Of a stretch of DNA of 64,000 nt, positions 1-8,953 are shown one piece after another (the first letter of the stretch is position 1; every line of letters starts with the position of its first letter). A model generated the notes under the pieces. It had not been told where the DNA came from. It did not search any database and saw nothing but the letters and a program-made list of their open reading frames with translations. The position numbers and the translations under genes were made by a program. Source of the stretch: Butyricimonas synergistica DSM 23225 (GTDB lineage Bacteria > Bacteroidota > Bacteroidia > Bacteroidales > Marinifilaceae). The stretch is taken from assembly GCF_000379665.1 (NCBI RefSeq), contig NZ_KB903360.1, positions 250,175 through 314,174 of the forward strand, read 5' to 3'.

Positions 1-386
1 AGATCCTCAACAATCGTTACCGCATTTTCGGCAACTTTTACAGATAATGCTGATTTACGGGCCAATCTTTTCAGCTTCTTGTTCAACTTGAAGCTATAAT
101 CTCTTGGTACGGGTCCAAACACTCTACCACCTCCTCTGAACAGAGGATTCTTGATACCACCAGCACGGGCTCCACCGGTTCCTTTTTGCTTTTTCAGCTT
201 GCGGGTACTACCGGAAATCTCATTTCTTTGTTTTGACTTGTGGGTTCCTTGGCGGTTGTTCGCTAAAAACTGCTTTACATCAAGATAGATAGCGTGTTCG
301 TTAGGCTGAATCCCGAAGATAGCGTCATTTAACTCTATCTTCCTGCCTGTTTCTTGTCCGGCAATGTTTAATACACTTAACTCCAT
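1..386 (-). CDS. rplD: 50S ribosomal protein L4 (partial, 3' end beyond window)
   Basis: The minus strand from the ATG at 386 reads [16 protein letters not shown] and continues through a basic, glycine-rich stretch ([19 protein letters not shown]) typical of the L4 loop that reaches into the peptide exit tunnel. About 128 codons are present and the C-terminal part lies beyond base 1. L4 is a primary 23S rRNA binder of the large subunit. Its start overlaps the rplC stop by one base (TAATG), the usual sign of translational coupling. It belongs to the S10 part of the operon that begins at rpsL. Identity is secure; only the end is missing. Confidence 0.97.
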   Translation of the reverse strand, partial: MELSVLNIAGQETGRKIELNDAIFGIQPNEHAIYLDVKQFLANNRQGTHKSKQRNEISGSTRKLKKQKGTGGARAGGIKNPLFRGGGRVFGPVPRDYSFKLNKKLKRLARKSALSVKVAENAVTIVED

Positions 387-1003
387 TACTTCTCGATAAT
401 TACGTATGAACCTTTAGCTCCGGGGATAGAACCCTTCACCAATAACAAATTATTCTCAGGAATCACCTTCAACACCTCCAAGTTCTGAACCGTTATTCTA
501 TCACCACCTGTTTGTCCACCCATGCGCATTCCTTTGAATACACGTGACGGTGTAGAACAAGCACCGATAGATCCCGGCTTTCTCTGGCGGTTGTGCTGAC
601 CGTGAGTAGCCTCTCCAACTCCAGCAAACCCGTGACGTTTCACAACGCCCTGGAATCCTTTCCCTTTGCTGGTTCCGACAACATCAACGTATTCTGTTCC
701 CTCGAACAGTTTCACGTCAATTACATCTCCTAACTTGTACTCGACATCATACCCAGAAAACTCGACAAGTTTTCTTTTTGGAGTTGTGCCTGCCTTTTTA
801 AAGTGTCCACTTAGCGGCTTCGTTGTGTTTTTCTCTTTTTTGTCATCAAACCCCAACTGAAGTGCTGTGTAACCGTCCTTCTCTACAGTTTTTACCTGGG
901 TTACAACACATGGACCGGCCTCAATCACAGTGCATGGAATACTTTTTCCCTCGGCACTGAATACGGAAGTCATTCCGACTTTTTTTCCAATTAAACCTGG
1001 CAT
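386..1003 (-). CDS. rplC: 50S ribosomal protein L3
   Basis: The product is 205 residues starting [15 protein letters not shown], the standard L3 N-terminus. The reading frame stays open upstream to 1072, but that longer start would overlap the end of rpsJ and adds a non-homologous extension, so the ATG at 1003 is chosen. The conserved central region with [17 protein letters not shown] and the [12 protein letters not shown] block near the C-terminus are visible. L3 binds 23S rRNA near the peptidyl-transferase centre and initiates 50S assembly. It sits between rpsJ and rplD in normal S10-operon order and shares a base with rplD. Confidence 0.97.
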   Translation of the reverse strand: MPGLIGKKVGMTSVFSAEGKSIPCTVIEAGPCVVTQVKTVEKDGYTALQLGFDDKKEKNTTKPLSGHFKKAGTTPKRKLVEFSGYDVEYKLGDVIDVKLFEGTEYVDVVGTSKGKGFQGVVKRHGFAGVGEATHGQHNRQRKPGSIGACSTPSRVFKGMRMGGQTGGDRITVQNLEVLKVIPENNLLLVKGSIPGAKGSYVIIEK

Positions 1004-1068
1004 CTCTTTTTTTCTTTTTAAAAATAGGTTTTCAATCTCTCTAATAACGACATAGGTTTTCGCCGTTA

Positions 1069-1374
1069 TCAAACTTTAATCTCTACTTCAACACCACTCG
1101 GCAACTCTAGTTTCATCAAAGCATCAATTGTACCTGCAGTTGAACTGTAGATATCAATCAATCTTTTGAACGTGCATACCAAGAATTGCTCGCGGCTCTT
1201 TTTGTTCACGAACGTAGAGCGGTTCACAGTAAAAATTCCCTTGTGAGTCGGAAGCGGAATCGGTCCGCTTACCACTGCACCGGTAGCCTTCACTGTCTTT
1301 ACAATCTTCTCTGCAGACTTGTCAACCAAGTTGTGATCGTAAGATTTCAACTTAATTCTGATTTTTTGGCTCAT
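1069..1374 (-). CDS. rpsJ: 30S ribosomal protein S10
   Basis: The product is 101 residues, [20 protein letters not shown], with the S10 signature region [18 protein letters not shown]10 is part of the 30S head and also partners NusB in antitermination. It follows fusA with a 76-bp gap, so the tuf gene found here in many other bacteria is absent. The gap holds an inverted repeat and AAATCAT repeats directly before the start codon (see the repeat entry at 1385). Confidence 0.97.
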   Translation of the reverse strand: MSQKIRIKLKSYDHNLVDKSAEKIVKTVKATGAVVSGPIPLPTHKGIFTVNRSTFVNKKSREQFLVCTFKRLIDIYSSTAGTIDALMKLELPSGVEVEIKV

Positions 1375-1384
1375 GTTTTTAATT

Positions 1385-1435
1385 ATGATTTATGATTTAA
1401 GATTTACGATTCAAGATAAACGAGAATCGTAAATC
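1385..1435 (-). repeat. Leader repeat: 12-bp inverted repeat plus tandem AAATCAT units upstream of rpsJ
   Basis: A perfect 12-bp inverted repeat (1401-1412 with 1424-1435, arm GATTTACGATTC, 11-nt loop) is followed on the minus strand by two AAATCAT heptamers (1385-1398) ending 10 bp before the rpsJ ATG. It lies inside the ribosomal operon between fusA and rpsJ. There is no T-run after the stem, so it is not an obvious terminator. A related arrangement precedes glyS at 45900-45966. Function is unknown; it may be a leader structure or a dispersed repeat. Confidence 0.75.
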
Positions 1436-1450
1436 GACAATCTAAAATTC

Positions 1451-3553
1451 TTACAATAATTCTACTCTACCGTTATTTTTTTCGATAACTTCCTTGGCAA
1501 TTCCCTTCGGAACCTCTGCATAATGAGAGAACTCCATTGAAGAACTTGCACGACCGGATGACAACGTTCTCAAAACGGTCACGTAACCGAACTGCTCTGC
1601 AAGCGGCACTTTAGCCTCTATCACGCGAGCTCCGGCTCTAGACTCCATTCCTTCAACTTGTCCCCGGCGACGGTTCAAGTCACCGATAATATCACCCATG
1701 TACTCTTCGGGGGTTACCACCTCGAGTTTCATGATCGGCTCCAACAACACCGGTTTTGCCTTTTGAGCAGCTTCCTTGTAACCGATCTTGGCAGCCATTT
1801 CGAAAGACAACGCATCAGAGTCAACCGGGTGGAACGAACCGTCAAGCAAAGTGATCTTCAAACTTACGAGTTCATAACCAGCCAACACACCATTCACCAT
1901 GGCATCCTTGAATCCTTTCTCTACTGACGGGATAAATTCCTTCGGGATATTACCACCTTTCACCTCGTTCACGAAAGTCAAGCCATCTTTTCCGTCCTCG
2001 GCGGGTTCCATTCTGAAAATAATATCAGCGAACTTACCACGACCTCCGGTTTGTTTCTTGAACACGTGACGGTGTTCAACAGAACCGGTGATAGCCTCTT
2101 TGTAAGCCACTTGAGGTGCACCTTGGTTACATTCAACCTTGAACTCGCGTCTCAGACGGTCAAGGATAATATCCAAGTGAAGCTCACCCATACCGCTGAT
2201 TACGGTCTGACCTGAATCCTCGTCAGTTTTCACGCGGAAGGTCGGGTCTTCTTCGGCCAATTTAGCCAAAGCCATACCTAACTTATCCGTATCCTTCTGG
2301 GTAAGCGGTTCAACAGCGATACCAATCACGGGTTCCGGGAAGGTCATACTTTCCAATACGATCTGGTTTTCCTCTGAACACAAGGTATCTCCGGTACGAA
2401 TATCTTTGAATCCAACGCAAGCGCAAATATCTCCGGCTTCGATTACATCTTTAGCCTGTTGCTTGTTCGAGTGCATTTGGAACAAACGAGAAATACGTTC
2501 TTTCTTTTCAGTTCGCGGGTTGTAAACGTATGAACCCGACTCAATTTTACCGGAGTAAACACGAGTGTAGCACAAACGTCCCACGAACGGGTCGGTCGCG
2601 ATCTTGAATGCCAACGCGGAAAGCGGAGCTTCCGGGTCAATCTCGAAAGTCACAGCCTCCTCGGTACGCGGTCTTTTACCAGCAGCAGCCGGAATATCCA
2701 GCGGGTGAGGTAAATAAGCGACAACAGCGTCCAACAAATTCTGAACACCCTTGTTCTTGAATGAAGAACCGCACATCACCGGACAGAAGTCCATAGCAAT
2801 AACTGCTTTACGAACCACGGCTTTCAACTCCTCAACAGTAATTGAATCCGGATCCTCGAAGAAACGTTCCATTAAAGCCTCGTCCTGGACAGCAGCAGCC
2901 TCAACCAACTTCTCTCTCCATTCTTGAGCCTCAGCCAACAAATTAGCCGGGATTTCTTTAATCGTAGCGGTTTTCTCACCATTCTCCCACACGTAAGCCT
3001 TCATCTCGATCAGATCGATCACTCCCTCGAAACTCTCTTCAGCGCCGATAGGCAACTGCAACGGAATCGGGTTAGCTTTCAATTTCTCGCGAATTTCACG
3101 CACTGCCTTGAAAAAGTCAGCACCTGAACGGTCCATTTTGTTCACGAAAGCGATTCTCGGAACCCCGTACTTGTTTGCCTGACGCCAAACGGTTTCCGAT
3201 TGTGCTTCCACGCCACCCACGGCACAGAACAATGCCACAGCACCGTCCAATACACGCAAGGAACGCTCTACCTCAACCGTGAAGTCAACGTGCCCCGGGG
3301 TGTCGATAATATTAATTTTATATTGCTGATCCTGATAATTCCAGAAACACGTGGTAGCGGCAGAAGTAATGGTGATACCTCTCTCCTGCTCCTGCACCAT
3401 CCAGTCCATGGTAGCCGTACCATCGTGAGTTTCACCAATCTTGTGGTTCACTCCAGTGAAATACAGGATACGCTCTGTCGTTGTGGTTTTTCCGGCATCG
3501 ATGTGAGCCATGATACCGATATTTCTTGTAAAATGTAAATCTCTTTTTGCCAT
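1451..3553 (-). CDS. fusA: Elongation factor G
   Basis: The product is 700 residues, the normal EF-G length. The N-terminal GTPase domain shows the P-loop [12 protein letters not shown] (residues about 16-27), the switch-II region DTPGHVDF and NKMD. The C-terminal part holds the domain IV/V sequences ending [15 protein letters not shown] drives ribosome translocation and, with RRF, ribosome recycling. It follows rpsG by 19 bp and is co-transcribed in the str operon. No frame breaks are seen. Confidence 0.98.
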   Translation of the reverse strand: MAKRDLHFTRNIGIMAHIDAGKTTTTERILYFTGVNHKIGETHDGTATMDWMVQEQERGITITSAATTCFWNYQDQQYKINIIDTPGHVDFTVEVERSLRVLDGAVALFCAVGGVEAQSETVWRQANKYGVPRIAFVNKMDRSGADFFKAVREIREKLKANPIPLQLPIGAEESFEGVIDLIEMKAYVWENGEKTATIKEIPANLLAEAQEWREKLVEAAAVQDEALMERFFEDPDSITVEELKAVVRKAVIAMDFCPVMCGSSFKNKGVQNLLDAVVAYLPHPLDIPAAAGKRPRTEEAVTFEIDPEAPLSALAFKIATDPFVGRLCYTRVYSGKIESGSYVYNPRTEKKERISRLFQMHSNKQQAKDVIEAGDICACVGFKDIRTGDTLCSEENQIVLESMTFPEPVIGIAVEPLTQKDTDKLGMALAKLAEEDPTFRVKTDEDSGQTVISGMGELHLDIILDRLRREFKVECNQGAPQVAYKEAITGSVEHRHVFKKQTGGRGKFADIIFRMEPAEDGKDGLTFVNEVKGGNIPKEFIPSVEKGFKDAMVNGVLAGYELVSLKITLLDGSFHPVDSDALSFEMAAKIGYKEAAQKAKPVLLEPIMKLEVVTPEEYMGDIIGDLNRRRGQVEGMESRAGARVIEAKVPLAEQFGYVTVLRTLSSGRASSSMEFSHYAEVPKGIAKEVIEKNNGRVELL

Positions 3554-3572
3554 CTTCTTTCTATCCCTTCAA

Positions 3573-4052
3573 TTAAAATCTGAAATGTGCAAAAGCTCTG
3601 TTGGCTTCAGCCATACGGTGAATATCCTCTTTCTTTTTGAAAGCCGCTCCTTCTTCCTTGTATGCAGCCATGATCTCAGCAGCTAGTTTCTCTGCCATGT
3701 TTCTACCGCTTCTTTTGCGAGAGAACAGAATCATATTTTTCACGGAGAGGGCTCTTTTTCTCGTCGGGTTGATTTCCGTCGGCACTTGGAATGTAGCCCC
3801 ACCTACACGACGACTCTTTACCTCAACTTGCGGAGTGATATTCTCCAAAGCTTGTTTCCAGATTTCCAACGCTGGTTTTTCTTCTTTCTTAGCTAATTTT
3901 TCATCTACAATATCAATTGCATCGTAGAAGATTCTAAACGCGATAGACTTCTTTCCGTCTACCATCAAATCATTAACGAACCGAGTCACTAATACATCGC
4001 TAAACTTCGGGTCCGGTAACAGGATTCTTTTCTTTGGTTTACTCTTTCTCAT
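3573..4052 (-). CDS. rpsG: 30S ribosomal protein S7
   Basis: The product is 159 residues starting [17 protein letters not shown], with the S7 core [24 protein letters not shown]-type rRNA-binding region. S7 nucleates assembly of the 30S head and contacts E-site tRNA. It lies between rpsL (117-bp gap) and fusA (19-bp gap), the standard str order. Length matches the family. The 117-bp spacer before it shows no clear hairpin. Confidence 0.97.
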   Translation of the reverse strand: MRKSKPKKRILLPDPKFSDVLVTRFVNDLMVDGKKSIAFRIFYDAIDIVDEKLAKKEEKPALEIWKQALENITPQVEVKSRRVGGATFQVPTEINPTRKRALSVKNMILFSRKRSGRNMAEKLAAEIMAAYKEEGAAFKKKEDIHRMAEANRAFAHFRF

Positions 4053-4169
4053 CTCTTCTAGTTTACGAATTTGTTCGTTCGCTGCCCTTTCCGGTCTTCA
4101 ACGGTCTCACGACCATTTACTCAACTTTTCGGGAACAACCCATAAACAACTCCTGTTAATCACTAACTT

Positions 4170-4577
4170 TTACTTTTTACCTTTTGCCGGAGCAGGTGCT
4201 GCGCCTTTTTTCGGTCTCTTGGCACCATACTTGGAACGACTCTGTAAACGACCGTTTACACCAGCTGCATCCAATGTACCACGAACCAAGTGGTAACGAA
4301 CTCCCGGAAGGTCTTTCACACGACCACCTCTGATCAAAACGATAGAGTGCTCTTGCAAGTTGTGTCCTTCTCCCGGAATGTAGGCATTCACCTCTTTTCC
4401 GTTGGTTAATCTAACTCTGGCAACCTTTCTCATTGCTGAGTTCGGTTTCTTCGGGGTAGTCGTGTACACACGAACGCAAACCCCGCGTCTTTGTGGGCAA
4501 GCATCCAAAGCCGGAGCTTTACTCTTGTCCTGGATTTTTGTTCTTCCTTTTCTTACTAACTGTTGAATAGTTGGCAT
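4170..4577 (-). CDS. rpsL: 30S ribosomal protein S12
   Basis: The product is 135 residues, [14 protein letters not shown], the first gene of the str operon. The decoding loops [15 protein letters not shown] and [13 protein letters not shown] are intact, with lysine at the two positions where streptomycin-resistance changes usually fall. The C-terminus carries a short Ala/Pro/Lys tail ([12 protein letters not shown]) slightly longer than in Escherichia coli. A promoter with both Bacteroidetes boxes lies 43-74 bp upstream. Confidence 0.98.
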   Translation of the reverse strand: MPTIQQLVRKGRTKIQDKSKAPALDACPQRRGVCVRVYTTTPKKPNSAMRKVARVRLTNGKEVNAYIPGEGHNLQEHSIVLIRGGRVKDLPGVRYHLVRGTLDAAGVNGRLQSRSKYGAKRPKKGAAPAPAKGKK

Positions 4578-4619
4578 ACAAGTACTTTTAAATTAGTTAC
4601 TTTTATTCAATTTGGCTCG

Positions 4620-4651
4620 CGAATGTACTAACTTTATATATCACCACCAAA
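4620..4651 (-). promoter_or_regulatory. Promoter of the str operon
   Basis: On the minus strand a -33 TTTG (4648-4651) is followed after exactly 20 nt by TACATTCG (4620-4627), one mismatch from the Bacteroidetes -7 consensus TAnnTTTG. It implies a transcript start near 4613 and a 5' leader of about 36 nt before rpsL. ribF has the same T-to-C variant in its -7 box. Confidence 0.7.
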
Positions 4652-4797
4652 CATTTCTATCTTTTTTTTCAAAAAAAGCACAAGACAGTGAGATGGTTAG
4701 GCGTACTTACAAACAAATAAACTTACATTTTCCTTTCCCCTTCTCATCAAAGTCTTTTCAAAGACCTTCCCGAAGATAAAAAAATTGCTTTCTATCA

Positions 4798-5997
4798 CTA
4801 ATTTTTCAATGTCTTGTATTTTTCGATGTAACCCTGAAATTCTTTCTGTGCTTTTTTTGCAGTACCGAACCTCCCCGATTCATTGCAAAGATGTAATTTA
4901 GCATCAGCTAAAATAGCCATTGTATAATAAGATAACTTATCCTCTTTTTGCACTTGGGCAAGAGCCGCATCCAACCATATAATACCTTGATCTATATACT
5001 TTTTCTCTCCTGATTTTCCGAGGGCAGTCATATAATAAATCAAATACTGACCAAATTGTTCCAGAGGAAGAATATGATCCTGGTGGACAGCATCTATTGC
5101 CGCTAACAATTGTTGCCATTGTTTACGCTGAACAAATGACGATGTATTCAACCATACCGCCGCCATCGGACGCACTTCTCCTTGAAAAGTTTCTAAAAAA
5201 GTTACAAAAGCATTATAACGCCCTTGATCCCAAACAGCAAGATTTGGATTGGTGGCAAATTGAACGGCCATCTGAAGTACGGCATTATTCAACTTGTATT
5301 CAACGACCTGTTGCTGATCCTTTCCCGGAATTGCAGAAAAAAGTTCCCGATGCTCATTTACGACACTCAATGGAAACGATAAAATATCATCAGTACATTG
5401 AAAAATAATCGCCCAATTTTCAGGTGTAGCCATCTGTTCCGGCGTCATGCCTTTGAAATATTCGTTCATTACCAACATTGCTTCTTGTTCTTTACCGGAA
5501 TTCCTCAACGCAACAACCAACTGACAAACAGATTTTGCATCGCTTCTCCCCCGTTCGTACTGATCCTCTGTAGCCGCCAATTCCACAATTTTTCGTGCCG
5601 ATTCCAATAAAGCCGTTGCCGGTCGGAAACCCATTAATTTCTGCATAGATCGTTCACTTTTGGCATCAATAAAAAGAAGAGTTGGGAAAGCCGTCACTCC
5701 CCAAGTATCTTTATGCATCATTCCATCCCTATCTTTTTCCATATCGAACTTCACACAAACGAAATGCTCGTTAAAATAATCTGCCACCGAATCATTTGTA
5801 AATACTTTCAAAGACAACATTTTGCATGGGCCACACCATTCCGTGAAACAATCCACGAAAACGAGTTTGCCCGTTTCTTTAGCCTTTTCGATAATTTGAG
5901 ACCAATCCTTGATTTGTTCGAACTTGATACTACGATTTTGCGCTATCCCAGTCACAGCAAAACAAAGCAACAATACAAAACAACTTATACTTTTCAT
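4798..5997 (-). CDS. Secreted thioredoxin-fold protein, last gene of SusCD locus A
   Basis: The product is 399 residues. Residues 1-19 form a Sec signal peptide ending near TGIAQ, so it is periplasmic or outer-membrane facing. A thioredoxin fold covers about 35-150, with the active site WCGPC (Cys55, Cys58) and a cis-proline in AFPT. The remaining 250 residues are helical and resemble the tails of the thioredoxins of loci B (21384) and C (30009). It is the terminal gene of locus A and follows a lipoprotein gene after an 88-bp gap with an RNA hairpin. The likely role is thiol reduction or isomerisation on imported cargo or on the uptake machinery; the substrate is unknown. Confidence 0.85.
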   Translation of the reverse strand: MKSISCFVLLLCFAVTGIAQNRSIKFEQIKDWSQIIEKAKETGKLVFVDCFTEWCGPCKMLSLKVFTNDSVADYFNEHFVCVKFDMEKDRDGMMHKDTWGVTAFPTLLFIDAKSERSMQKLMGFRPATALLESARKIVELAATEDQYERGRSDAKSVCQLVVALRNSGKEQEAMLVMNEYFKGMTPEQMATPENWAIIFQCTDDILSFPLSVVNEHRELFSAIPGKDQQQVVEYKLNNAVLQMAVQFATNPNLAVWDQGRYNAFVTFLETFQGEVRPMAAVWLNTSSFVQRKQWQQLLAAIDAVHQDHILPLEQFGQYLIYYMTALGKSGEKKYIDQGIIWLDAALAQVQKEDKLSYYTMAILADAKLHLCNESGRFGTAKKAQKEFQGYIEKYKTLKN

Positions 5998-6023
5998 TAT
6001 ATCTCCATTTTTCTATAAAAGTA

Positions 6024-6052
6024 GTCGATGCTTAGCGAAAGCAAGCACCGAC
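6024..6052 (-). promoter_or_regulatory. Intercistronic RNA hairpin before the locus A thioredoxin gene
   Basis: The arms 6024-6033 and 6043-6052 form a 10-bp stem with a 9-nt loop in the minus-strand transcript. One pair is G-U on this strand but would be A-C on the other, which favours function in the operon mRNA. It is followed by ACTACTTTTATAG, a weak T-run, so partial termination or mRNA processing are both possible. Confidence 0.6.
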
Positions 6053-6085
6053 CCACTCTGTTCTGTTTACAAAAAAACTGTCCAA

Positions 6086-7633
6086 TCAAAATATTCCCAA
6101 TTCCGCCAACGAAATAGAATAATTAGATCCCAAAGGAGAATCGTCCAACGTAAATTTAAGGTATCGGATATTTTCTAAATTTTCTCGGAAAGAGACTTCT
6201 GTCGTCTCTCCTATTGTTTTCCCTAAAGTTTGATTTTCGGCATAAGCCACATCAAACCACGTAACGCCATTATTTGATCCCTGGATCAAAACCGTACCGG
6301 GAAAGAATTTTAATGAATTTCGATCCGTCCGCGGGTCCACTATACGCTGAACAAACTGCACTCCATTGATTTTTCTTGCGGTTTCAAAATCTACTGTTAT
6401 CACGTATCTACGGGGAGAGGGAAGTTGTTCTGGCATCCAAGCCGTTTCAACATCTTGATCAAAAAGATTCTCCAAATGCGAATCATAATTTGCGGCATCC
6501 TCCACGCTACATTGGTAAGTAAACTCAGTATTAGAAAGAAACTCTCTTTCCGGGACTTCCGGATTCCCTTTATTTTCGACAAATGACAAATTATTTGTAT
6601 ACAAAAACATTAAGAAATGTTGGTTATAACGCTCTACCGTCAATCCGTTAAGTTCATGCATAGTATTCAATATAAAAAGAGATTTTGCATATCGAGCAGA
6701 TATATCTTCTACTCCCAAAATTTTACTATCACTACCACAATAATAACCATCCGTTCCGGTCGGATAGATAACATATTTGGATAACATATATCGATTCCTT
6801 CCCAAATAAAGTTTTGTCAAATTCGGGAAATAAAGCAAATCTTCAATACTGTTTATCGAATAATCTATCTCTAATTCATTCTGATTTTCAACAAAATCAC
6901 TTGTAATCTCATATTGCCCATACTTAGACTTCAATAAAAATTTAAAATCAGAAGTCAAGTTATAACCATGCCCCAATTCATAGGGATCAAAAAGTATTAA
7001 ATCTTCACTATTGGCAATATAACCTTTACGATGAACTGTCACCGGCTTTGTCGGGTCGATCTCTACAGGGAGCAAATAATATTTTTGATCAACCAACTCT
7101 CGTGTCAACAATAAAGTCCCTTGAGAGCCATCACTCAATGTATACTTCATCTCTGCAGACTCAATATTTGCACTCCATTTATCAAAAAACAACACCAACC
7201 GGTTTTTAATAAAGAAATTTTTGATCACCACTCTGGAAACAGTCTGTGCAATTTCATGACTCAAGGTATAGGGGCGACCATAATCATTGATTGCAATGGA
7301 TTTATTCCCATTCTTATCCACACTACTTACTAGAACTTCATAATTTCCGTCTTCCAATCCCCGGATATCACAAGTAGTCGCATCTTTCGACAATAAAGAG
7401 TCTTTACGAACCCCGTTCACAATCCACGCCACCTCTATATTCTCGATCACCGGATCTATACTATTTTCCCACGAAACAATCAATCGCTCCCAACCCGGCT
7501 CTACTGAAATACTCTTACACATCCCGATATAACGGATTTTTCCGTCACCGGCATAATCGTCATAAGTTTCTTCCAAGCCTTCACAACTTGCCAAAGCAAG
7601 CCACAACCATACTATAATCAATAATTTTCTCAT
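6086..7633 (-). CDS. Surface lipoprotein, DUF4998-like N-terminus with discoidin-like C-terminus
   Basis: The product is about 515 residues from the ATG at 7633. Two codons further upstream there is another frame-open ATG, but 7633 puts the signal peptide first. The lipobox LASC makes it a lipoprotein, and the acidic EGLEETYDDYAGD after the cysteine fits the surface-export signal of Bacteroidetes. The early region (IRYIGMCKSISVEPGWERLIVSW) resembles DUF4998, and the last 150 residues resemble an F5/8 type C (discoidin) fold with ETAWMPEQLP and ITVDFETARKINGVQ. Such proteins typically bind ligand at the surface next to SusCD. It starts 5 bp after the preceding gene. Domain names rest on recognition by eye. 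Confidence 0.75.
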   Translation of the reverse strand: MRKLLIIVWLWLALASCEGLEETYDDYAGDGKIRYIGMCKSISVEPGWERLIVSWENSIDPVIENIEVAWIVNGVRKDSLLSKDATTCDIRGLEDGNYEVLVSSVDKNGNKSIAINDYGRPYTLSHEIAQTVSRVVIKNFFIKNRLVLFFDKWSANIESAEMKYTLSDGSQGTLLLTRELVDQKYYLLPVEIDPTKPVTVHRKGYIANSEDLILFDPYELGHGYNLTSDFKFLLKSKYGQYEITSDFVENQNELEIDYSINSIEDLLYFPNLTKLYLGRNRYMLSKYVIYPTGTDGYYCGSDSKILGVEDISARYAKSLFILNTMHELNGLTVERYNQHFLMFLYTNNLSFVENKGNPEVPEREFLSNTEFTYQCSVEDAANYDSHLENLFDQDVETAWMPEQLPSPRRYVITVDFETARKINGVQFVQRIVDPRTDRNSLKFFPGTVLIQGSNNGVTWFDVAYAENQTLGKTIGETTEVSFRENLENIRYLKFTLDDSPLGSNYSISLAELGIF

Positions 7634-7638
7634 AACTG

Positions 7639-8934
7639 TCAACGTTTTACATACACTTCCAATTCATTAAATGTCACATAATTGCGATCATTCTCCGGCC
7701 AATTGTAAGGAGAAACAGAAAACACATCATTCACCACAATTATTATATCCGTATATTTCTCATCCGATATCGGCAATTGGATATTAAAATATTGAGATCC
7801 TGCCTCGTCTACTTCTGCTTTCTCGTACATATTCCTGGAAGCACACCCCGGTGCCCTAGAACACCAACGACTAGCCAAAGCGGCCTCACGCGGTTCCTCT
7901 TTTTCACCCAACAAAACCCAAGAATCTTTATCGTCCGGAGTATTCGTTCCATAAACAGAAACGGAACATGGCAAACGATTATAATAACATTGATTGAAAA
8001 TTCCTCCTCCTTTGGTATTGAAAGAACGAACATTCAACATAGTATAAAGCCGAACCGATGCCGGAACTTGCGGTTCATTAAAATGAACGATGAAAGGTGC
8101 GCCCACGGCATCCGGACCTGCCAAAAATGTATAATACTCCGTATCATCCGCATCGCGCCCCAAGGCATTATACCCTTTGGCATCCCCATCAAAAAGATAA
8201 ACCATACCCAATTTCTGTTCGGGGTCTTCCTGCGAGCATTTACAAATAAACGAATAATTCTCGGGCTTCAATAAATCCATATAGTTAGCTTTTATTCCCC
8301 CGTAAGCCTTTTCTTTTACGGTGTAACCACGAAAATCCTCGGTACGAACAACTATTGTGTATTCATCTTGTGCTTGTTGCAAAGAGTATTTCAATGTATG
8401 CTCACCTCCCCGGATAATAATCCGATCGATAAAAAGCAATGCCGGTTGTTTACTCAATGGGTCTATCCCTTCATAAAACACATTGGCAAAACCACTGGCG
8501 TTTTCTACCCCCGTGTAAGTCAACTGAAAACCATTCCAGTAAGATTCCACTTCTGCAGTATGGAAAAAAGCTGTTGCTCCGGAATCATGGGTATCAAACG
8601 TGACATCAATAGGGTCTGATTCCTCTTCTTGACGGTTACAAAGCGTAACTACACCGGGTACACCTTGCCGAGCCTCATTGAATCCGACGATCACCAAAGA
8701 ATCACAGGCATAACTACCTTCCACAGTAACTTTGTCCCCTTTAAAATCTTGATAGCGCAATTTAATTGACACGATATCATCGTTTGAAGGCAACTTATAG
8801 TGCATCACCGCCCCCCCCGGCGTCGGAGTGAAAGACAAATCTTGCAACGATATGCCAGGGGCAAAAGTACTTTCATCTTGCTCGCACCCCCATAACAAGG
8901 CTACGGCAAACAATATAGAAATTATTCTCTTCAT
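7639..8934 (-). CDS. Surface lipoprotein of the DUF4959/DUF5126/DUF5000 type
   Basis: The product is 431 residues with the signal peptide MKRIISILFAVALLWGC and a lipobox cysteine at residue 17. The segment FTPTPGGAVMHYKLPSNDD is characteristic of DUF4959 proteins, and the C-terminal 150 residues look like the discoidin-like DUF5000 region. This family is found beside SusD genes and is thought to bind extracellular ligand. It lies 19 bp after the SusD gene and 5 bp before the next lipoprotein gene, so the three are one operon. Ligand unknown. Confidence 0.8.
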   Translation of the reverse strand: MKRIISILFAVALLWGCEQDESTFAPGISLQDLSFTPTPGGAVMHYKLPSNDDIVSIKLRYQDFKGDKVTVEGSYACDSLVIVGFNEARQGVPGVVTLCNRQEEESDPIDVTFDTHDSGATAFFHTAEVESYWNGFQLTYTGVENASGFANVFYEGIDPLSKQPALLFIDRIIIRGGEHTLKYSLQQAQDEYTIVVRTEDFRGYTVKEKAYGGIKANYMDLLKPENYSFICKCSQEDPEQKLGMVYLFDGDAKGYNALGRDADDTEYYTFLAGPDAVGAPFIVHFNEPQVPASVRLYTMLNVRSFNTKGGGIFNQCYYNRLPCSVSVYGTNTPDDKDSWVLLGEKEEPREAALASRWCSRAPGCASRNMYEKAEVDEAGSQYFNIQLPISDEKYTDIIIVVNDVFSVSPYNWPENDRNYVTFNELEVYVKR

Positions 8935-8953
8935 AATATATCACGAATTTAAA

